Assembly: GCF_001277175.1 (NCBI RefSeq)
Contig: NZ_CP012257.1
Coordinates: forward strand, 1,550,001 to 1,614,000
Direction of reading: 5' to 3'
Length of the DNA stretch: 64,000 nt
Source of the DNA: Cronobacter universalis NCTC 9529
GTDB taxonomy: Bacteria > Pseudomonadota > Gammaproteobacteria > Enterobacterales > Enterobacteriaceae
Both the position numbers and the translations under genes were made by a program. The notes beneath the pieces are model-generated. The model was not told the origin of the DNA. It did no database searches and saw nothing but the letters and a program-made list of their open reading frames with translations. Position 1 is the stretch's first letter, and each line of letters begins with the position of its first letter. Shown piece by piece: positions 32,800 to 41,368 of this stretch.

Positions 32800-34429
32800 A
32801 CGCGGGGAAGCGAAGATTAAACGGGTGAAGAACTGGTCGCCTGTCTGGATCTTCCCGATTATTACCGCGCTTATCGGCGCCTGGATCCTGTTTTATCACT
32901 ACAGCCACCAGGGGCCGGTGGTGACGCTAATGACCACCAACGCAGAAGGCATCGAAGGCGGGAAAACCACCATCAAGAGCCGCAGCGTGGATGTGGGCGT
33001 GGTGGAAAGCGCCGTGCTGACGGATGATTTGCATCATGTCGAAATCAAAGCGCGCATGAACCCTGGCATGGAAAAACTGCTGTATGAAGATTCCGTCTTC
33101 TGGGTGGTTAAGCCGCAAATCGGACGCGAGGGCGTCACCGGGCTGAACACGCTCTTATCCGGCGCCTACATTGAACTCCAGCCGGGGTCGAAAGGCAGCG
33201 CGCCGGAATCCTATAAACTGCTGGATGCGCCGCCGCTGGCGCCGCCGGATGCCAAAGGCATTCGCGTTATCCTCGACAGCAGCAAAGCCGGACAGCTTAA
33301 TCCGGGCGATCCGGTGCTGTTCCGCGGCTATCGCGTCGGCTCGGTGGAAACCAGCACGTTCGATCCGCAAAAGCGATCCATTAGTTATCAGCTCTTTATC
33401 AATGCGCCGAACGATCGTCTGGTGACCAGCAACGTGCGCTTCTGGAAAGACAGCGGGATCGCAGTCGATCTCAGCTCCTCCGGTATGCGCGTGGAGATGG
33501 GCTCGCTCAGCACGCTGTTTAGCGGCGGCGTCAGCTTTGACGTGCCGGACGGCTGGGAGCTGGGGCAGCCGGTGGCCGAGAAAACCGCCTTTACGCTCTA
33601 TGACGACCAGCGCAGCATTCAGGAATCGCTCTATACCGAACATATCGATTACCTGATGTTCTTTAAAGACACCATTCGCGGCCTGCAGCCTGGGGCGCCG
33701 GTGGAGTTCCGCGGGATTCGTCTCGGGACCGTTGCGCAGGTGCCGTTCTTTGTCCCTGGCCTGCACCAGGCGGTGACCACCGACTACCGTATTCCGGTGC
33801 TGGTACGTATTGAGCCGGAGCGTCTGGCGAATCAGATTGGCGAAGATCCGAACATCGCAAATCATATGCACGATCTGCTGAAAAAAGGCCTGCGCGCGAC
33901 GCTCAAAACCGGCAATCTGGTGACCGGGCAGCTGTTTGTCGACCTCGACTTCTACCCGAAAGCGCCGCCGGTGACCGATATGGCGAGCTTCAACGGTTAT
34001 CCTGTGATCCCGACAGTCAGCAGCGGGCTTGCGCAGATCCAGCAGCGTCTGATGGATACGCTCGATAAGATTAACAATCTGCCGCTCAACCCGATGATCG
34101 AACAGGCGACGAATACGCTCTCGGAAAGCCAACGCACCATGCGCCGCCTGCAGACGACGCTCGATAACCTGAACCAACTGACATCAAGCCAGTCGGCGCA
34201 GGATTTGCCGGCAGATATGCAGAAAACGCTGCGCGAGCTTAATCGCAGCATGCAGGGCTTCCAGCCGGGCTCTGCCGCCTATAACAAAATGGTGGCAGAT
34301 ATGCAGCGTCTGGATCAGGTGTTGCGTGAGCTCCAGCCGGTACTGCGTACGCTCAATGAGAAGAGCAACGCGCTGGTATTCGAATCGAAAGAGAAAAAGG
34401 ACCCGCAACCGAAGAGGGCGAAAGAATGA
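32789..34429 (+). CDS. pqiB: MCE-domain tunnel protein PqiB
   Basis: 546 residues, the K-12 length, from ATG 32789 (MENKRGEAKIKRVKNWSPVW). An N-terminal cytoplasmic stub and one membrane helix (about residues 20-38) are followed by three MCE domains (starting near VVTLMTTNAEGIEGGKT, PPLAPPDAKGIRVILDSS and EHIDYLMFFKDTIRGLQ) and a C-terminal coiled coil rich in Gln. In E. coli it forms a hexameric needle across the periplasm for phospholipid transport. The start overlaps pqiA by 11 nt and the end overlaps pqiC by 4 nt. Confidence 0.96.
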   Translation: MENKRGEAKIKRVKNWSPVWIFPIITALIGAWILFYHYSHQGPVVTLMTTNAEGIEGGKTTIKSRSVDVGVVESAVLTDDLHHVEIKARMNPGMEKLLYEDSVFWVVKPQIGREGVTGLNTLLSGAYIELQPGSKGSAPESYKLLDAPPLAPPDAKGIRVILDSSKAGQLNPGDPVLFRGYRVGSVETSTFDPQKRSISYQLFINAPNDRLVTSNVRFWKDSGIAVDLSSSGMRVEMGSLSTLFSGGVSFDVPDGWELGQPVAEKTAFTLYDDQRSIQESLYTEHIDYLMFFKDTIRGLQPGAPVEFRGIRLGTVAQVPFFVPGLHQAVTTDYRIPVLVRIEPERLANQIGEDPNIANHMHDLLKKGLRATLKTGNLVTGQLFVDLDFYPKAPPVTDMASFNGYPVIPTVSSGLAQIQQRLMDTLDKINNLPLNPMIEQATNTLSESQRTMRRLQTTLDNLNQLTSSQSAQDLPADMQKTLRELNRSMQGFQPGSAAYNKMVADMQRLDQVLRELQPVLRTLNEKSNALVFESKEKKDPQPKRAKE

Positions 34430-34989
34430 AAAAATGGCTCCCGCTTGTCGCCGTTGCGCTACTGAGCGCCTGCAGCAGCACCGAGGAAACCACCTGGTAC
34501 CAGCTGCCGGCGTCTACCGCGCCCGTGACGCGCAGTGCCTCAATGGACAGCCAGCATCTGCTGTGGGTGGAGCAGGTGTCGGTGCCCGATTATCTGGCGG
34601 GCAACGGCGTGGTTTATCAGACCACCGATGTGCAGTATGTGATCGCCAGCCAGAACCTGTGGGCGAGCCCGCTGGATCAGCAGCTGCGCAATACGCTGGT
34701 GACCAATCTGAGCGCCACACTGCCGGGCTGGGTGGTTTCCGCCCAGCCGCTCGGAGCGGAGCAGGATACGCTGAACGTCAACGTGACCGGCTTTCATGGC
34801 CGGTATGACGGGCGGGTGATCGTGAGCGGGGAATGGTTGCTTAAGCATAAGGGGCAGCTCATCAAGCGGCCTTTCTATACCGAGCTTAAGCAGCAGCAGG
34901 ATGGCTACGACGCGATGGTGAAAACCCTGGCGCAGGCCTGGCAGCTGCAGGCGAAAACCATTGCCGATGAGGTGGCGCGTCAGCCATAA
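34426..34989 (+). CDS. pqiC: Outer-membrane lipoprotein PqiC
   Basis: 187 residues (YmbA in older annotation). The N-terminus MKKWLPLVAVALLSACSSTE carries a lipobox with acylated Cys16. The rest is an ABC_trans_aux-type domain (TTWYQLPAST, VPDYLAGNGVVYQTTDVQYV). It is the outer-membrane partner of PqiB. ATGA overlap with pqiB indicates coupled translation. A terminator follows, closing the pqiABC operon. Confidence 0.94.
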   Translation: MKKWLPLVAVALLSACSSTEETTWYQLPASTAPVTRSASMDSQHLLWVEQVSVPDYLAGNGVVYQTTDVQYVIASQNLWASPLDQQLRNTLVTNLSATLPGWVVSAQPLGAEQDTLNVNVTGFHGRYDGRVIVSGEWLLKHKGQLIKRPFYTELKQQQDGYDAMVKTLAQAWQLQAKTIADEVARQP

Positions 34990-35007
34990 AAAATTTGAAT
35001 GATGCGC

Positions 35008-35051
35008 AAAGCCGTCGCCTTCTTCTTAAAGAGGGCGGCGGCTTTCTCTTT
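35008..35051 (+). terminator. Intrinsic terminator of pqiABC
   Basis: AAAGCCGTCGCC (35008-35019) pairs with GGCGGCGGCTTT (35034-35045; one G-T pair), followed by a T-rich CTCTTTT tract. Confidence 0.8.
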
Positions 35052-35244
35052 TATGCCAGTCAGATAAGCTCAACAGGCGCACTTTTTTTGTATAAATCTT
35101 ATCCAAAGTAGCTCACAAATATGACATTGGCGTGAATTTTGCGCATTGACGTTCCCTGGGTTTGCAGGTATTCGTAAAGGGTGATTGCGCAAAATGTAAT
35201 CACTGTTTTCTTTTCCACCAGACCTGAAATGAGGGAAACGAGGC

Positions 35245-35412
35245 ATGAAGAGACAAAAAAGAGATCGCCTGGAACGGGCACATCATCGTGGTTATCAGGC
35301 CGGTATCACCGGACGCTCCAAGGAAATGTGTCCTTACCAGACCCTGAATCAGAGGTCTTATTGGCTGGGAGGCTGGCGAGAAGCCATGGAGGACAGGGCT
35401 CAGATTGCGTGA
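35245..35412 (+). CDS. rmf: Ribosome modulation factor RMF
   Basis: A 55-codon gene that starts MKRQKRDRLERAHHRGYQAG and contains GRSKEMCPYQTLNQRS and WLGGWREAMEDR, almost identical to E. coli RMF. RMF binds the 30S subunit near the anti-Shine-Dalgarno and dimerises 70S ribosomes into inactive 100S particles in stationary phase. GAGG lies 6 nt before the ATG. The protein is small and very basic. It sits between pqiC and fabA as in K-12. The C-terminus (DRAQIA) differs slightly from K-12 (DRVVMA). Confidence 0.95.
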   Translation: MKRQKRDRLERAHHRGYQAGITGRSKEMCPYQTLNQRSYWLGGWREAMEDRAQIA

Positions 35413-35430
35413 GCTTGTCTCTTTAAAAAG

Positions 35431-35456
35431 AAACCTCCGCAGTGCGGAGGTTTCGC
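35431..35456. terminator. Bidirectional terminator between rmf and fabA
   Basis: AAACCTCCGC (35431-35440) and GCGGAGGTTT (35444-35453) form a 10-bp stem; T-rich sequence lies on the minus side (TTTCTTTTTAAAG) and a shorter one on the plus side. It suits convergent rmf and fabA. Confidence 0.85.
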
Positions 35457-35481
35457 CTTTCTGAAAGCTGGGAAATGGCTA

Positions 35482-36000
35482 TCAGAAAGCGGAGGTATCC
35501 TGGAACAGGCCCACTTTCAGGTCAGTCGCGGTGTAGATCTGTTTGCCATCGACCAGCACTTCGCCATCGGCAATACCCATCACCAGACGACGATTTACCA
35601 CACGTTTGAAATGGATACGGTAGGTCACTTTTTTCGCGGTCGGCAGTACCTGACCGGTAAATTTCACTTCGCCCACGCCCAGCGCGCGGCCTTTGCCTTC
35701 GCCGCCCAGCCAGCCTAAATAGAAGCCGACCAGCTGCCACATGGCATCGAGGCCCAGGCAGCCTGGCATCACCGGATCGCCGATGAAATGGCAGCCAAAG
35801 AACCACATATCCGGGTTGATATCCAGTTCTGCTTCCACGTAACCCTTATCAAAGTTACCGCCGGCTTCGGTCATTTTCACCACGCGGTCCATCATTAACA
35901 TGTTGGGTGCCGGCAGTTGCGGGCCGTTCGCGCCGAACAGCTCGCCGCGCCCGGAGGCAAGAAGGTCTTCTTTCGTATAGGATTCGCGTTTGTCTACCAT
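35482..36000 (-). CDS. fabA: 3-hydroxydecanoyl-ACP dehydratase/isomerase FabA
   Basis: 172 residues, as in E. coli. It dehydrates 3-hydroxyacyl-ACP and isomerises trans-2- to cis-3-decenoyl-ACP, the branch point for unsaturated fatty acids. Catalytic His71 and Asp85 lie in [20 protein letters not shown]. It starts [20 protein letters not shown]. Predicted FabR and FadR operators lie 37-74 bp upstream of the start codon. A shared terminator separates it from rmf. Confidence 0.97.
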   Translation of the reverse strand: MVDKRESYTKEDLLASGRGELFGANGPQLPAPNMLMMDRVVKMTEAGGNFDKGYVEAELDINPDMWFFGCHFIGDPVMPGCLGLDAMWQLVGFYLGWLGGEGKGRALGVGEVKFTGQVLPTAKKVTYRIHFKRVVNRRLVMGIADGEVLVDGKQIYTATDLKVGLFQDTSAF

Positions 36001-36036
36001 GTTCTCAGTATGCCTTATTTTAGTGAAGCCCGCAGG

Positions 36037-36056
36037 TTAGCTAACACGTGTACGCT
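36037..36056 (-). promoter_or_regulatory. Predicted FabR operator upstream of fabA
   Basis: Read on the minus strand, AGCGTACACGTGTTAGCTAA matches the palindromic FabR site known from E. coli fabA and fabB (AGCGTACACGTGTTAGCT). FabR represses unsaturated fatty-acid synthesis. Confidence 0.8.
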
Positions 36057-36057
36057 G

Positions 36058-36074
36058 AACAAGTCCGATCAGTT
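36058..36074 (-). promoter_or_regulatory. Predicted FadR operator activating fabA
   Basis: Read on the minus strand, AACTGATCGGACTTGTT fits the FadR consensus AACTGGTCNGACCNGTT and matches my memory of the E. coli fabA site. FadR activates fabA. The operator covers the lonH stop codon (36069-36071). Confidence 0.82.
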
Positions 36075-37826
36075 GTGGTTAAACCAGTTCAACCAGCGTA
36101 ACGGCCACGGACGCTGGCGGATATCCTGCTGCGTCGCCTGCGCGATTCGCTCGCCGATAACGCCAAGCAGCGTCGTCTGACCTTCGCCATCCCACGGGAG
36201 AGTGGTTAATAAGGGTAGCGCATCTGTGACATCATCGATGGCCCAGATGGAAAATTGCCCTTGATCGACCGCGTCCAGAATCGCCTGACATAACGATAAA
36301 TGACGCACATTGGCCGAAGGAATAATCACGCCCTGTTTGCCCGTTAAACCGCGGGCCTGACAGACGGTAAAGAAGCCTTCGATTTTCTCATTCAGCCCGC
36401 CGACCGGCTGCGCTCGTCCAAACTGGTCCACGGAGCCGGTAATGGCAATCTGTTGATTAAGTGGCGCATTGGCCAGCGCGCTGATAAGGGCGCAAAGCTC
36501 GGCCATCGAGGCGCTGTCGCCGTCCACTTCGCTGTAGGACTGCTCAAACGTCAGCGAAGCAGAAAAGGGCATCTGCTGCTCCAGATCCAGCTCCGCCATC
36601 AGAAACGCCTGCATGATCATCATGCCTTTGGCGTGGATATTGCCGCCGAGTTCAGCCTTGCGTTCGATATCGGTAAATTCGCCGTCGCCGACATGCACCA
36701 CGCAACTGATGCGCGACGGCTCGCCGAACGCGCGCGGGTGACCCGGGAATTCAACTACCGAGAGCGCGTTAATCTGGCCGATGCGCTCGCCTTCGGTTTC
36801 GACCAAAAGCTGGCCGAGCAGAATTTCATCCTGCATACGCTCTGCAAGATACCCTTCACGCCAGGCGCGGCGCGCCAGCATGTCGGAAAAGTGCGCCGCG
36901 CTGAACGTCGCGTCGTCGCAGAAGGCCGCCACTTCAGTTAGCTGGCGCGCCATCCAGAGCGGATCGAGCGGCAGCGTTTCCTGATCGCCGGTGTAGCGCA
37001 CGGCCTCCCGGATCAAGAGCGGCCAGGCGTCGCTTGCCGGTGCAGGAAGCGCCCGCTGTGCGGCCTGCGCGCAGACCCAGCTGCACCAGAGCGCGATATC
37101 TTCTTCGTCAGCGATTTGCAGATCGTCTTCATATTCGCTGTAGATAGCCTGCTGCGCGAGCACGGGCTCCATCTCCTGGAAATCCGCCAGCGATTCGCGA
37201 TCGCCTACCAGCACGACGCGAAGGTCAAGAGGCAGAGAAGGGACAGACACCGGCAGCGGACGCGTCTCGTCCGGCGCGACCCAGTCGAAGCGTTTGGTGA
37301 CAACCATTTGCTTCAGGCGCAGCCACAGCAGCGGCTGCAGAAGCAGCGTTTTCAGCGACACGATCAGAATGCCGCCGTTCGCTTGATGCACGAGGCCGGG
37401 CTCAAGAGAAAGCTGGCCTGCGAACTGTCTGACACAGCCGAACAGCGTGCCCGCTTCAGCCCAGGTCGCGACAACCACATCGCGACGAACGGCGAAATCG
37501 CCCGGCGTCGCGCCGGGCGGTGTCAGCGTGATGTTCTGATTTTCAACAAGATAATGACCGCCAGCCAGTTCTGGCTGGTGCGGCAGCAGTGCTTTCGCGG
37601 CGCTGGCGATAAGCTCCAGCAAAGGCTTCTCTTCGTCAGCCTTCACCAGCATGAAATCATTTAAGGGACGTGGAGCGCACAGCTGGCTCAGTCCGTCGTG
37701 AAGGCGAGGCTGAAGCGCCTCAAAATCAAGCGCGGCCGCAACACCGGCATCCATTTCAGCAAACCGGGACTGGAAGGTCTCCGTATCGGGTACAAGCGCT
37801 TGTGATGTAAGTCTGTTAATGGTCAA
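36069..37826 (-). CDS. lonH: Lon-like protease LonH (YcbZ)
   Basis: 585 residues (K-12 YcbZ 586). The C-terminal half is a Lon-type proteolytic domain with the serine-lysine dyad motifs (Ser in DGDSASMAELCALISAL, Lys in GGLNEKIEGFF). The N-terminal half lacks a canonical Walker A, so it is a Lon-like protease without the usual AAA+ ATPase. The exact substrates are not established as far as I know. It begins MTINRLTSQALVPDTETFQS, diverging from K-12 at the N-terminus. It is upstream of fabA on the same strand and divergent from matP. Confidence 0.9.
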   Translation of the reverse strand: MTINRLTSQALVPDTETFQSRFAEMDAGVAAALDFEALQPRLHDGLSQLCAPRPLNDFMLVKADEEKPLLELIASAAKALLPHQPELAGGHYLVENQNITLTPPGATPGDFAVRRDVVVATWAEAGTLFGCVRQFAGQLSLEPGLVHQANGGILIVSLKTLLLQPLLWLRLKQMVVTKRFDWVAPDETRPLPVSVPSLPLDLRVVLVGDRESLADFQEMEPVLAQQAIYSEYEDDLQIADEEDIALWCSWVCAQAAQRALPAPASDAWPLLIREAVRYTGDQETLPLDPLWMARQLTEVAAFCDDATFSAAHFSDMLARRAWREGYLAERMQDEILLGQLLVETEGERIGQINALSVVEFPGHPRAFGEPSRISCVVHVGDGEFTDIERKAELGGNIHAKGMMIMQAFLMAELDLEQQMPFSASLTFEQSYSEVDGDSASMAELCALISALANAPLNQQIAITGSVDQFGRAQPVGGLNEKIEGFFTVCQARGLTGKQGVIIPSANVRHLSLCQAILDAVDQGQFSIWAIDDVTDALPLLTTLPWDGEGQTTLLGVIGERIAQATQQDIRQRPWPLRWLNWFNHN

Positions 37827-38009
37827 TGTCGAGGTTTTTTAGTCAGATGTAAAAGGCGAGATTATAGCGTAATGGGCGGGTCAGCACACCGGAAATGCCA
37901 CTCTTGCCCTGCAGAATCTCCCCCTGCGTCACAGACGATTATTTCCCCTCAGCGAATCGAAAAAAAACTGTTATCCTGAAATGAGTTACACGGTCATCCT
38001 GAGATCGCA

Positions 38010-38465
38010 ATGAAATACCAACAACTCGAAAACCTCGAAAGCGGCTGGAAGTGGAAATATCTGGTGAAGAAGCATCGTGAAGGCGAGCTGATAACCCGGT
38101 ATGTTGAAGCCAGCGCGGCGAAAGAGGCGGTGGATCTCTTGCTGGGTATGGAAAACGAACCGGTAAGAGTGCTGGGCTGGATTGAACAGCATATGAATCC
38201 GGCGCTGCAAAACCGCCTGAAACAGACGATTCGCGCCCGTCGTAAGCGGCATTTTAATGCCGAGCACCAGCATACCCGTAAAAAGTCCATCGACCTGGAA
38301 TTTATGGTCTGGCAGCGGCTCGCAGGTCTCGCGCAGCGTCGCGGCATCACGCTTTCAGAAACCATTGTTCAGCTGATAGAAGACGCCGAGCGCAAAGAGA
38401 AATATGAAACCCACATGTCGACGCTGAAGCAGGATTTACAGGCATTGCTAGGGAAGAAAGAGTAA
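38010..38465 (+). CDS. matP: Macrodomain Ter protein MatP
   Basis: 151 residues. It is a site-specific DNA-binding protein that binds matS sites in the terminus region, condenses Ter and links it to the divisome through ZapB. The N-terminal four-helix bundle ([20 protein letters not shown]) and the central [20 protein letters not shown] preceding the ribbon-helix-helix (to about residue 130) are near-identical to E. coli. The C-terminal coiled coil ([20 protein letters not shown]) mediates tetramers. ATG 38010 fits the family start. It is divergent from lonH. Confidence 0.97.
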   Translation: MKYQQLENLESGWKWKYLVKKHREGELITRYVEASAAKEAVDLLLGMENEPVRVLGWIEQHMNPALQNRLKQTIRARRKRHFNAEHQHTRKKSIDLEFMVWQRLAGLAQRRGITLSETIVQLIEDAERKEKYETHMSTLKQDLQALLGKKE

Positions 38466-38591
38466 CCGGGGCAGGCTTTAGCGGGTATGGTTTTACTGCG
38501 CGTGGTAAACGCTATGCAGGCTGAGCGACACGGCGCACAGGCGCTCTCCATCACAAACCCCACCGCTGGCATTACGCTCCCAGAAAACAAA

Positions 38592-38616
38592 AAACCCCGC
38601 CGTGGCGGGGTTTTTC
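38592..38616. terminator. Terminator of ompA (also able to serve matP)
   Basis: CCCCGC (38595-38600) and GCGGGG (38605-38610) form a strong stem with a CGTG loop, flanked by A-run and T-run. On the minus strand it ends ompA 19 nt after the stop; on the plus strand it could end matP. Confidence 0.88.
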
Positions 38617-38628
38617 TTAACGTTTAAC

Positions 38629-39672
38629 TTAAGCCTGCGGCTGAGTTACAACGTCTTTAACGCCTTTAACTTCGATCTCTACGCGACGATCCGGACCCAG
38701 GCACTCGATCAGAGCTGCACGAGGTTTCACGTTGTCACAGGTGTTGCCAGTGACCGGATTGGATTCGCCCATACCACGTGCGGAGATCTTGTTGGACGGG
38801 ATACCTTTGGAGATCAGGTAGTCAACAACAGACTGAGCACGTTTCTCGGACAGACCCTGGTTGTAAGAGTCAGAACCGATACGGTCGGTGAAGCCCAGAA
38901 CCACGACGGAACCGTCTTTCGGATCCAGGTTGCTCAGCTGAGAGTACATCTGATCCAGCGCCTGCTGACCTTCCGGTTTCAGGGTCGCTTTGTTGAAGTT
39001 GAACAGAACGTCAGACTTCAGAGTGAAGTGCTTGGTCTGTACTTCCGGAGCCGGAGCCGGAGCCGGAGCTACAACCGGAGCTGCATCTTCCTGCTGGCCG
39101 AAACGGTAGGAAACACCTACGCTCAGCATGCCGTTGTCCGGACGAGCGCCAACAGTCTGCGCGTCACCGATGTTGTTAACCCACTGGTATTCCAGACGGG
39201 TAGCGATGTCGCGGGTCATTGCCCACTCAACGCCGCCAGCGAATACCGGAGAAACGCCAGTGTCGTGGTCGTCGCCGCCGATGTTAGAAGAGGAGTCAGC
39301 ACGCCATACCATGCCGCCCAGACGGGTGTAAACGTCCAGATCGTCGGTTACCGGGTAACCCAGTTTAGCGGTCAGCTGTACGCCCTGAGCTTTGAAAGCG
39401 CCGTTTACAGTGTCGCCTTTATACGGCATGCGGCCCAGCCAGTCGTAGCCCATTTCGAAACCAACGTACGGGTTAACCTGGTAACCACCGAACGCGCCTG
39501 CGCCCAGCTGGCTTTCGTGAGTCGGGCCGTCGTTAGGGATAAAGCCGGTATCGTGGAACTGGGACCAACCCAGTTTGCCACCTGCATACCAGGTGTTATC
39601 TTTCGGTGCGGCCTGCGCTACGGTAGCGAAGCCAGCCAGTGCCACTGCAATCGCGATAGCTGTCTTTTTCAT
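38629..39672 (-). CDS. ompA: Outer membrane protein A
   Basis: 347 residues from the conserved start [20 protein letters not shown] (signal cleaved after AQA, residue 21). It has an N-terminal eight-strand barrel ([27 protein letters not shown]), a Pro/Ala hinge ([14 protein letters not shown]) and a C-terminal OmpA-like peptidoglycan-binding domain ([20 protein letters not shown] and RRVEIEVKG). It is a major structural outer-membrane protein and phage and host-cell receptor. An upstream in-frame ATG at 39705 lies in the leader and is not used in E. coli. Confidence 0.97.
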   Translation of the reverse strand: MKKTAIAIAVALAGFATVAQAAPKDNTWYAGGKLGWSQFHDTGFIPNDGPTHESQLGAGAFGGYQVNPYVGFEMGYDWLGRMPYKGDTVNGAFKAQGVQLTAKLGYPVTDDLDVYTRLGGMVWRADSSSNIGGDDHDTGVSPVFAGGVEWAMTRDIATRLEYQWVNNIGDAQTVGARPDNGMLSVGVSYRFGQQEDAAPVVAPAPAPAPEVQTKHFTLKSDVLFNFNKATLKPEGQQALDQMYSQLSNLDPKDGSVVVLGFTDRIGSDSYNQGLSEKRAQSVVDYLISKGIPSNKISARGMGESNPVTGNTCDNVKPRAALIECLGPDRRVEIEVKGVKDVVTQPQA

Positions 39673-40029
39673 TTTTTGCGCCTCGTTATCATCCAAAAAG
39701 GCCATGCGCTTTTCCTTTGGAAAAGTTCACGGTTAAATCCTTCACCGGGGTTATAGCTCAATGGTTACTCTACCGATATTGTCGGTTTATTGATGAGCAC
39801 CCTGGCGAGGTAAAGTCTACAACGTAGTTGAAAACTTACAAGTGTGAAGTCCGTCAGGCATATGAAAAAAAACAACTTGCGAAAGCGAAATTTAACATTT
39901 TTGGGTCAATTTTAAACACTCGTAAAGTGCGCGACCGGACAAAACTGCCCGTCTGACCGTTCATTCGCCACTATCGCTTCTGTTAAAGAGACGCGAACAA
40001 ATTTTTACCAGGATTTATCCTAAAAAGGA
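39673..40029 (-). promoter_or_regulatory. ompA promoter and long 5' leader
   Basis: This 357-base gene-free stretch lies between the sulA stop and the ompA start. Near the start codon, GGATGATAACGAGGCGCAAAA matches the K-12 ompA ribosome site, where the sRNA MicA pairs. Further upstream, GGTGAAGGATTTAACCGTG (minus strand, around 39731-39749) resembles the stabilising leader. I could not place -10 and -35 boxes with certainty. Stationary-phase or sigma-E linked MicA control is inferred. Confidence 0.6.
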
Positions 40030-40536
40030 TTAATGCACCATTCTGGAGTGAATTCTTAAGCCCGAACGTGGTCGGTCACCCGGCAGTAAGGGCTGTACAG
40101 GGCGCATTAAAAAGCCCATCGCGTTACCTTTCTCTGCCGCCGCGGTCAGACGGCGATGCTCATCATCCGTTAAATCATCATGCAGCCAGGCGATAACCAC
40201 GCTGTAGTTGCCGGTCTCCAGCGCGCGGATCATGGAATCCAGCGTAACCTGCGGGTTCATCTGGCTAACCTGCATCACTTTCGTGAGCGGCAGACCGGCG
40301 GATTCGACCCACTCGCGACTCAGACGCTGTTGCGGGGTAAGCCACAGCTGCCAGCGGGACTGCTGACCGAGTTGCTGCAGGAGAGGCAGCAGCACCAGTT
40401 GCGTCATCCACGGCTGATCTTCGTTGTACATCACTTCACTGATCAGGCCTCTTGTTTCAGCCTGAGCCAAAGCGTCAGCCGTTTCTTTTGCCAGACGACG
40501 TGAGCCATGCGCGCGATTTTGATGAGAAAAGTACAT
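40030..40536 (-). CDS. sulA: SOS cell-division inhibitor SulA
   Basis: 168 residues (E. coli 169). SulA binds FtsZ and blocks ring assembly during the SOS response, and Lon degrades it. The N-terminal 35 residues differ from K-12, while GLISEV and [20 protein letters not shown] through [16 protein letters not shown] are highly conserved. The C-terminus ends in [11 protein letters not shown]; a terminal His is the Lon recognition feature in K-12. A LexA box lies 21 bp upstream of the start. Confidence 0.95.
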   Translation of the reverse strand: MYFSHQNRAHGSRRLAKETADALAQAETRGLISEVMYNEDQPWMTQLVLLPLLQQLGQQSRWQLWLTPQQRLSREWVESAGLPLTKVMQVSQMNPQVTLDSMIRALETGNYSVVIAWLHDDLTDDEHRRLTAAAEKGNAMGFLMRPVQPLLPGDRPRSGLRIHSRMVH

Positions 40537-40556
40537 AAAGGTCCAGCCTCGCTAGT

Positions 40557-40576
40557 TACTGTATGCATATACAGTA
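40557..40576. promoter_or_regulatory. LexA box of sulA
   Basis: TACTGTATGCATATACAGTA is a near-perfect palindromic SOS box (consensus TACTGTATATATATACAGTA) upstream of sulA on the minus strand. It is also 177 bp upstream of the sxy start on the plus strand. Confidence 0.95.
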
Positions 40577-40753
40577 ATGCTGGCGCGGCCAAAGATCAAT
40601 CGAAATTTCGGAAAGCATCTCGCAAATTTCGCATCTGGATCGTCTGAAAACGAAATTCGGATTGCTCACGAGACACAACTTTCATATGTTCCTGTTAAGG
40701 GAAAAGCTAATGGAATTTTTTATCCGTTACTTGTTGATATGAAAGGAATAATC
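40577..40753 (+). promoter_or_regulatory. sxy leader region with repeated CGAAATTTCG-like motifs
   Basis: Three related palindromic motifs occur in 60 bases: CGAAATTTCG (40601-40610), CGCAAATTTCGC (40621-40632) and CGAAATTCGG (40651-40660). In E. coli and Haemophilus, sxy mRNA leaders fold into structures that limit translation, and sxy is controlled by CRP and Sxy. The motifs could form leader stems or protein sites; this is inference. The frame stays open through the leader, but an A-rich AAAGGAA site favours ATG 40754. Confidence 0.45.
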
Positions 40754-41368
40754 ATGGATAAAGCCTCGTCTGACACTCTGGTTCGGGTGCAGAATACTCT
40801 TTCATCTTTGGGAAACGTGACCCATCGTTCGCTCTTCGGGGGCTATAGCCTCGCCATCGATGAGGCCGTGTTCGCCATGCTGGTCGAAGGGCGGTTATAT
40901 CTGCGCGCCAGCAACCAGAGTCGCGGCTATCAGCACGCCCATAATCCGCCGATGCTGGTCTGTACCCGTCGCGGGCGCCACATCAGCCTCAACTATTATC
41001 TGGTGGATGACGCGCTATGGGATTCGCCGTCATCGCTGCGTGAGCACGCCCGCACGGCGCTCGCCTGCGCGCAGGCGGAGAAAACCGAACGCGCCCGCGA
41101 GCGGCGCGTTAAAGATCTTCCCAACCTTAACGTTCAGCTTGAGATGTCGCTGTGGGAAGCCGGCATCCGGGATGTGGAGACGCTCTGCGCATACGGCGCG
41201 AAGGAATGCTGGCTGAAGCTGCGCAAAGCCCGCAAAAACCTCAGCCTGCAAGTGCTCTACGCGCTTCAGGGCGCCATTATCGGCACCCATGAAGCGGCGT
41301 TACCCGTACAGGTTCGTGAAGAGCTGCTGGAGTGGTTTATGCAGCTGTCGGTGCAGAATCAATCCTGA
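40754..41368 (+). CDS. sxy: Competence regulator Sxy (TfoX)
   Basis: 204 residues from ATG 40754 (MDKASSDTLVRVQNTLSSLG), which has AAAGGAA 6 nt upstream; another ATG 15 bases upstream is possible. An N-terminal TfoX domain (YRSLFGGYSLAIDEAVFAML, here HRSLFGG) and a C-terminal TfoX domain (LPNLNVQLEMSLWEAGIRDV) are present. Sxy works with CRP at CRP-S promoters to induce DNA-uptake genes. Similarity to K-12 Sxy is moderate, clearly lower than for flanking genes. It is divergent from sulA and overlaps the end of yccS by 10 nt. Confidence 0.9.
   Translation: MDKASSDTLVRVQNTLSSLGNVTHRSLFGGYSLAIDEAVFAMLVEGRLYLRASNQSRGYQHAHNPPMLVCTRRGRHISLNYYLVDDALWDSPSSLREHARTALACAQAEKTERARERRVKDLPNLNVQLEMSLWEAGIRDVETLCAYGAKECWLKLRKARKNLSLQVLYALQGAIIGTHEAALPVQVREELLEWFMQLSVQNQS

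Noticed and set aside
35181..35426. 81-codon frame overlapping rmf in another frame
   Set aside because: The conserved RMF sequence is in a different frame of the same bases (35245-35412), which explains the region.
38602..39756. 384-codon plus-strand frame opposite ompA
   Set aside because: Antisense shadow of the strongly biased ompA codons; no family similarity or start signal.
40577..40753. N-terminally extended Sxy starting right after the LexA box
   Set aside because: The extra 59 residues have no counterpart in Sxy proteins, and ATG 40754 has the better ribosome site.
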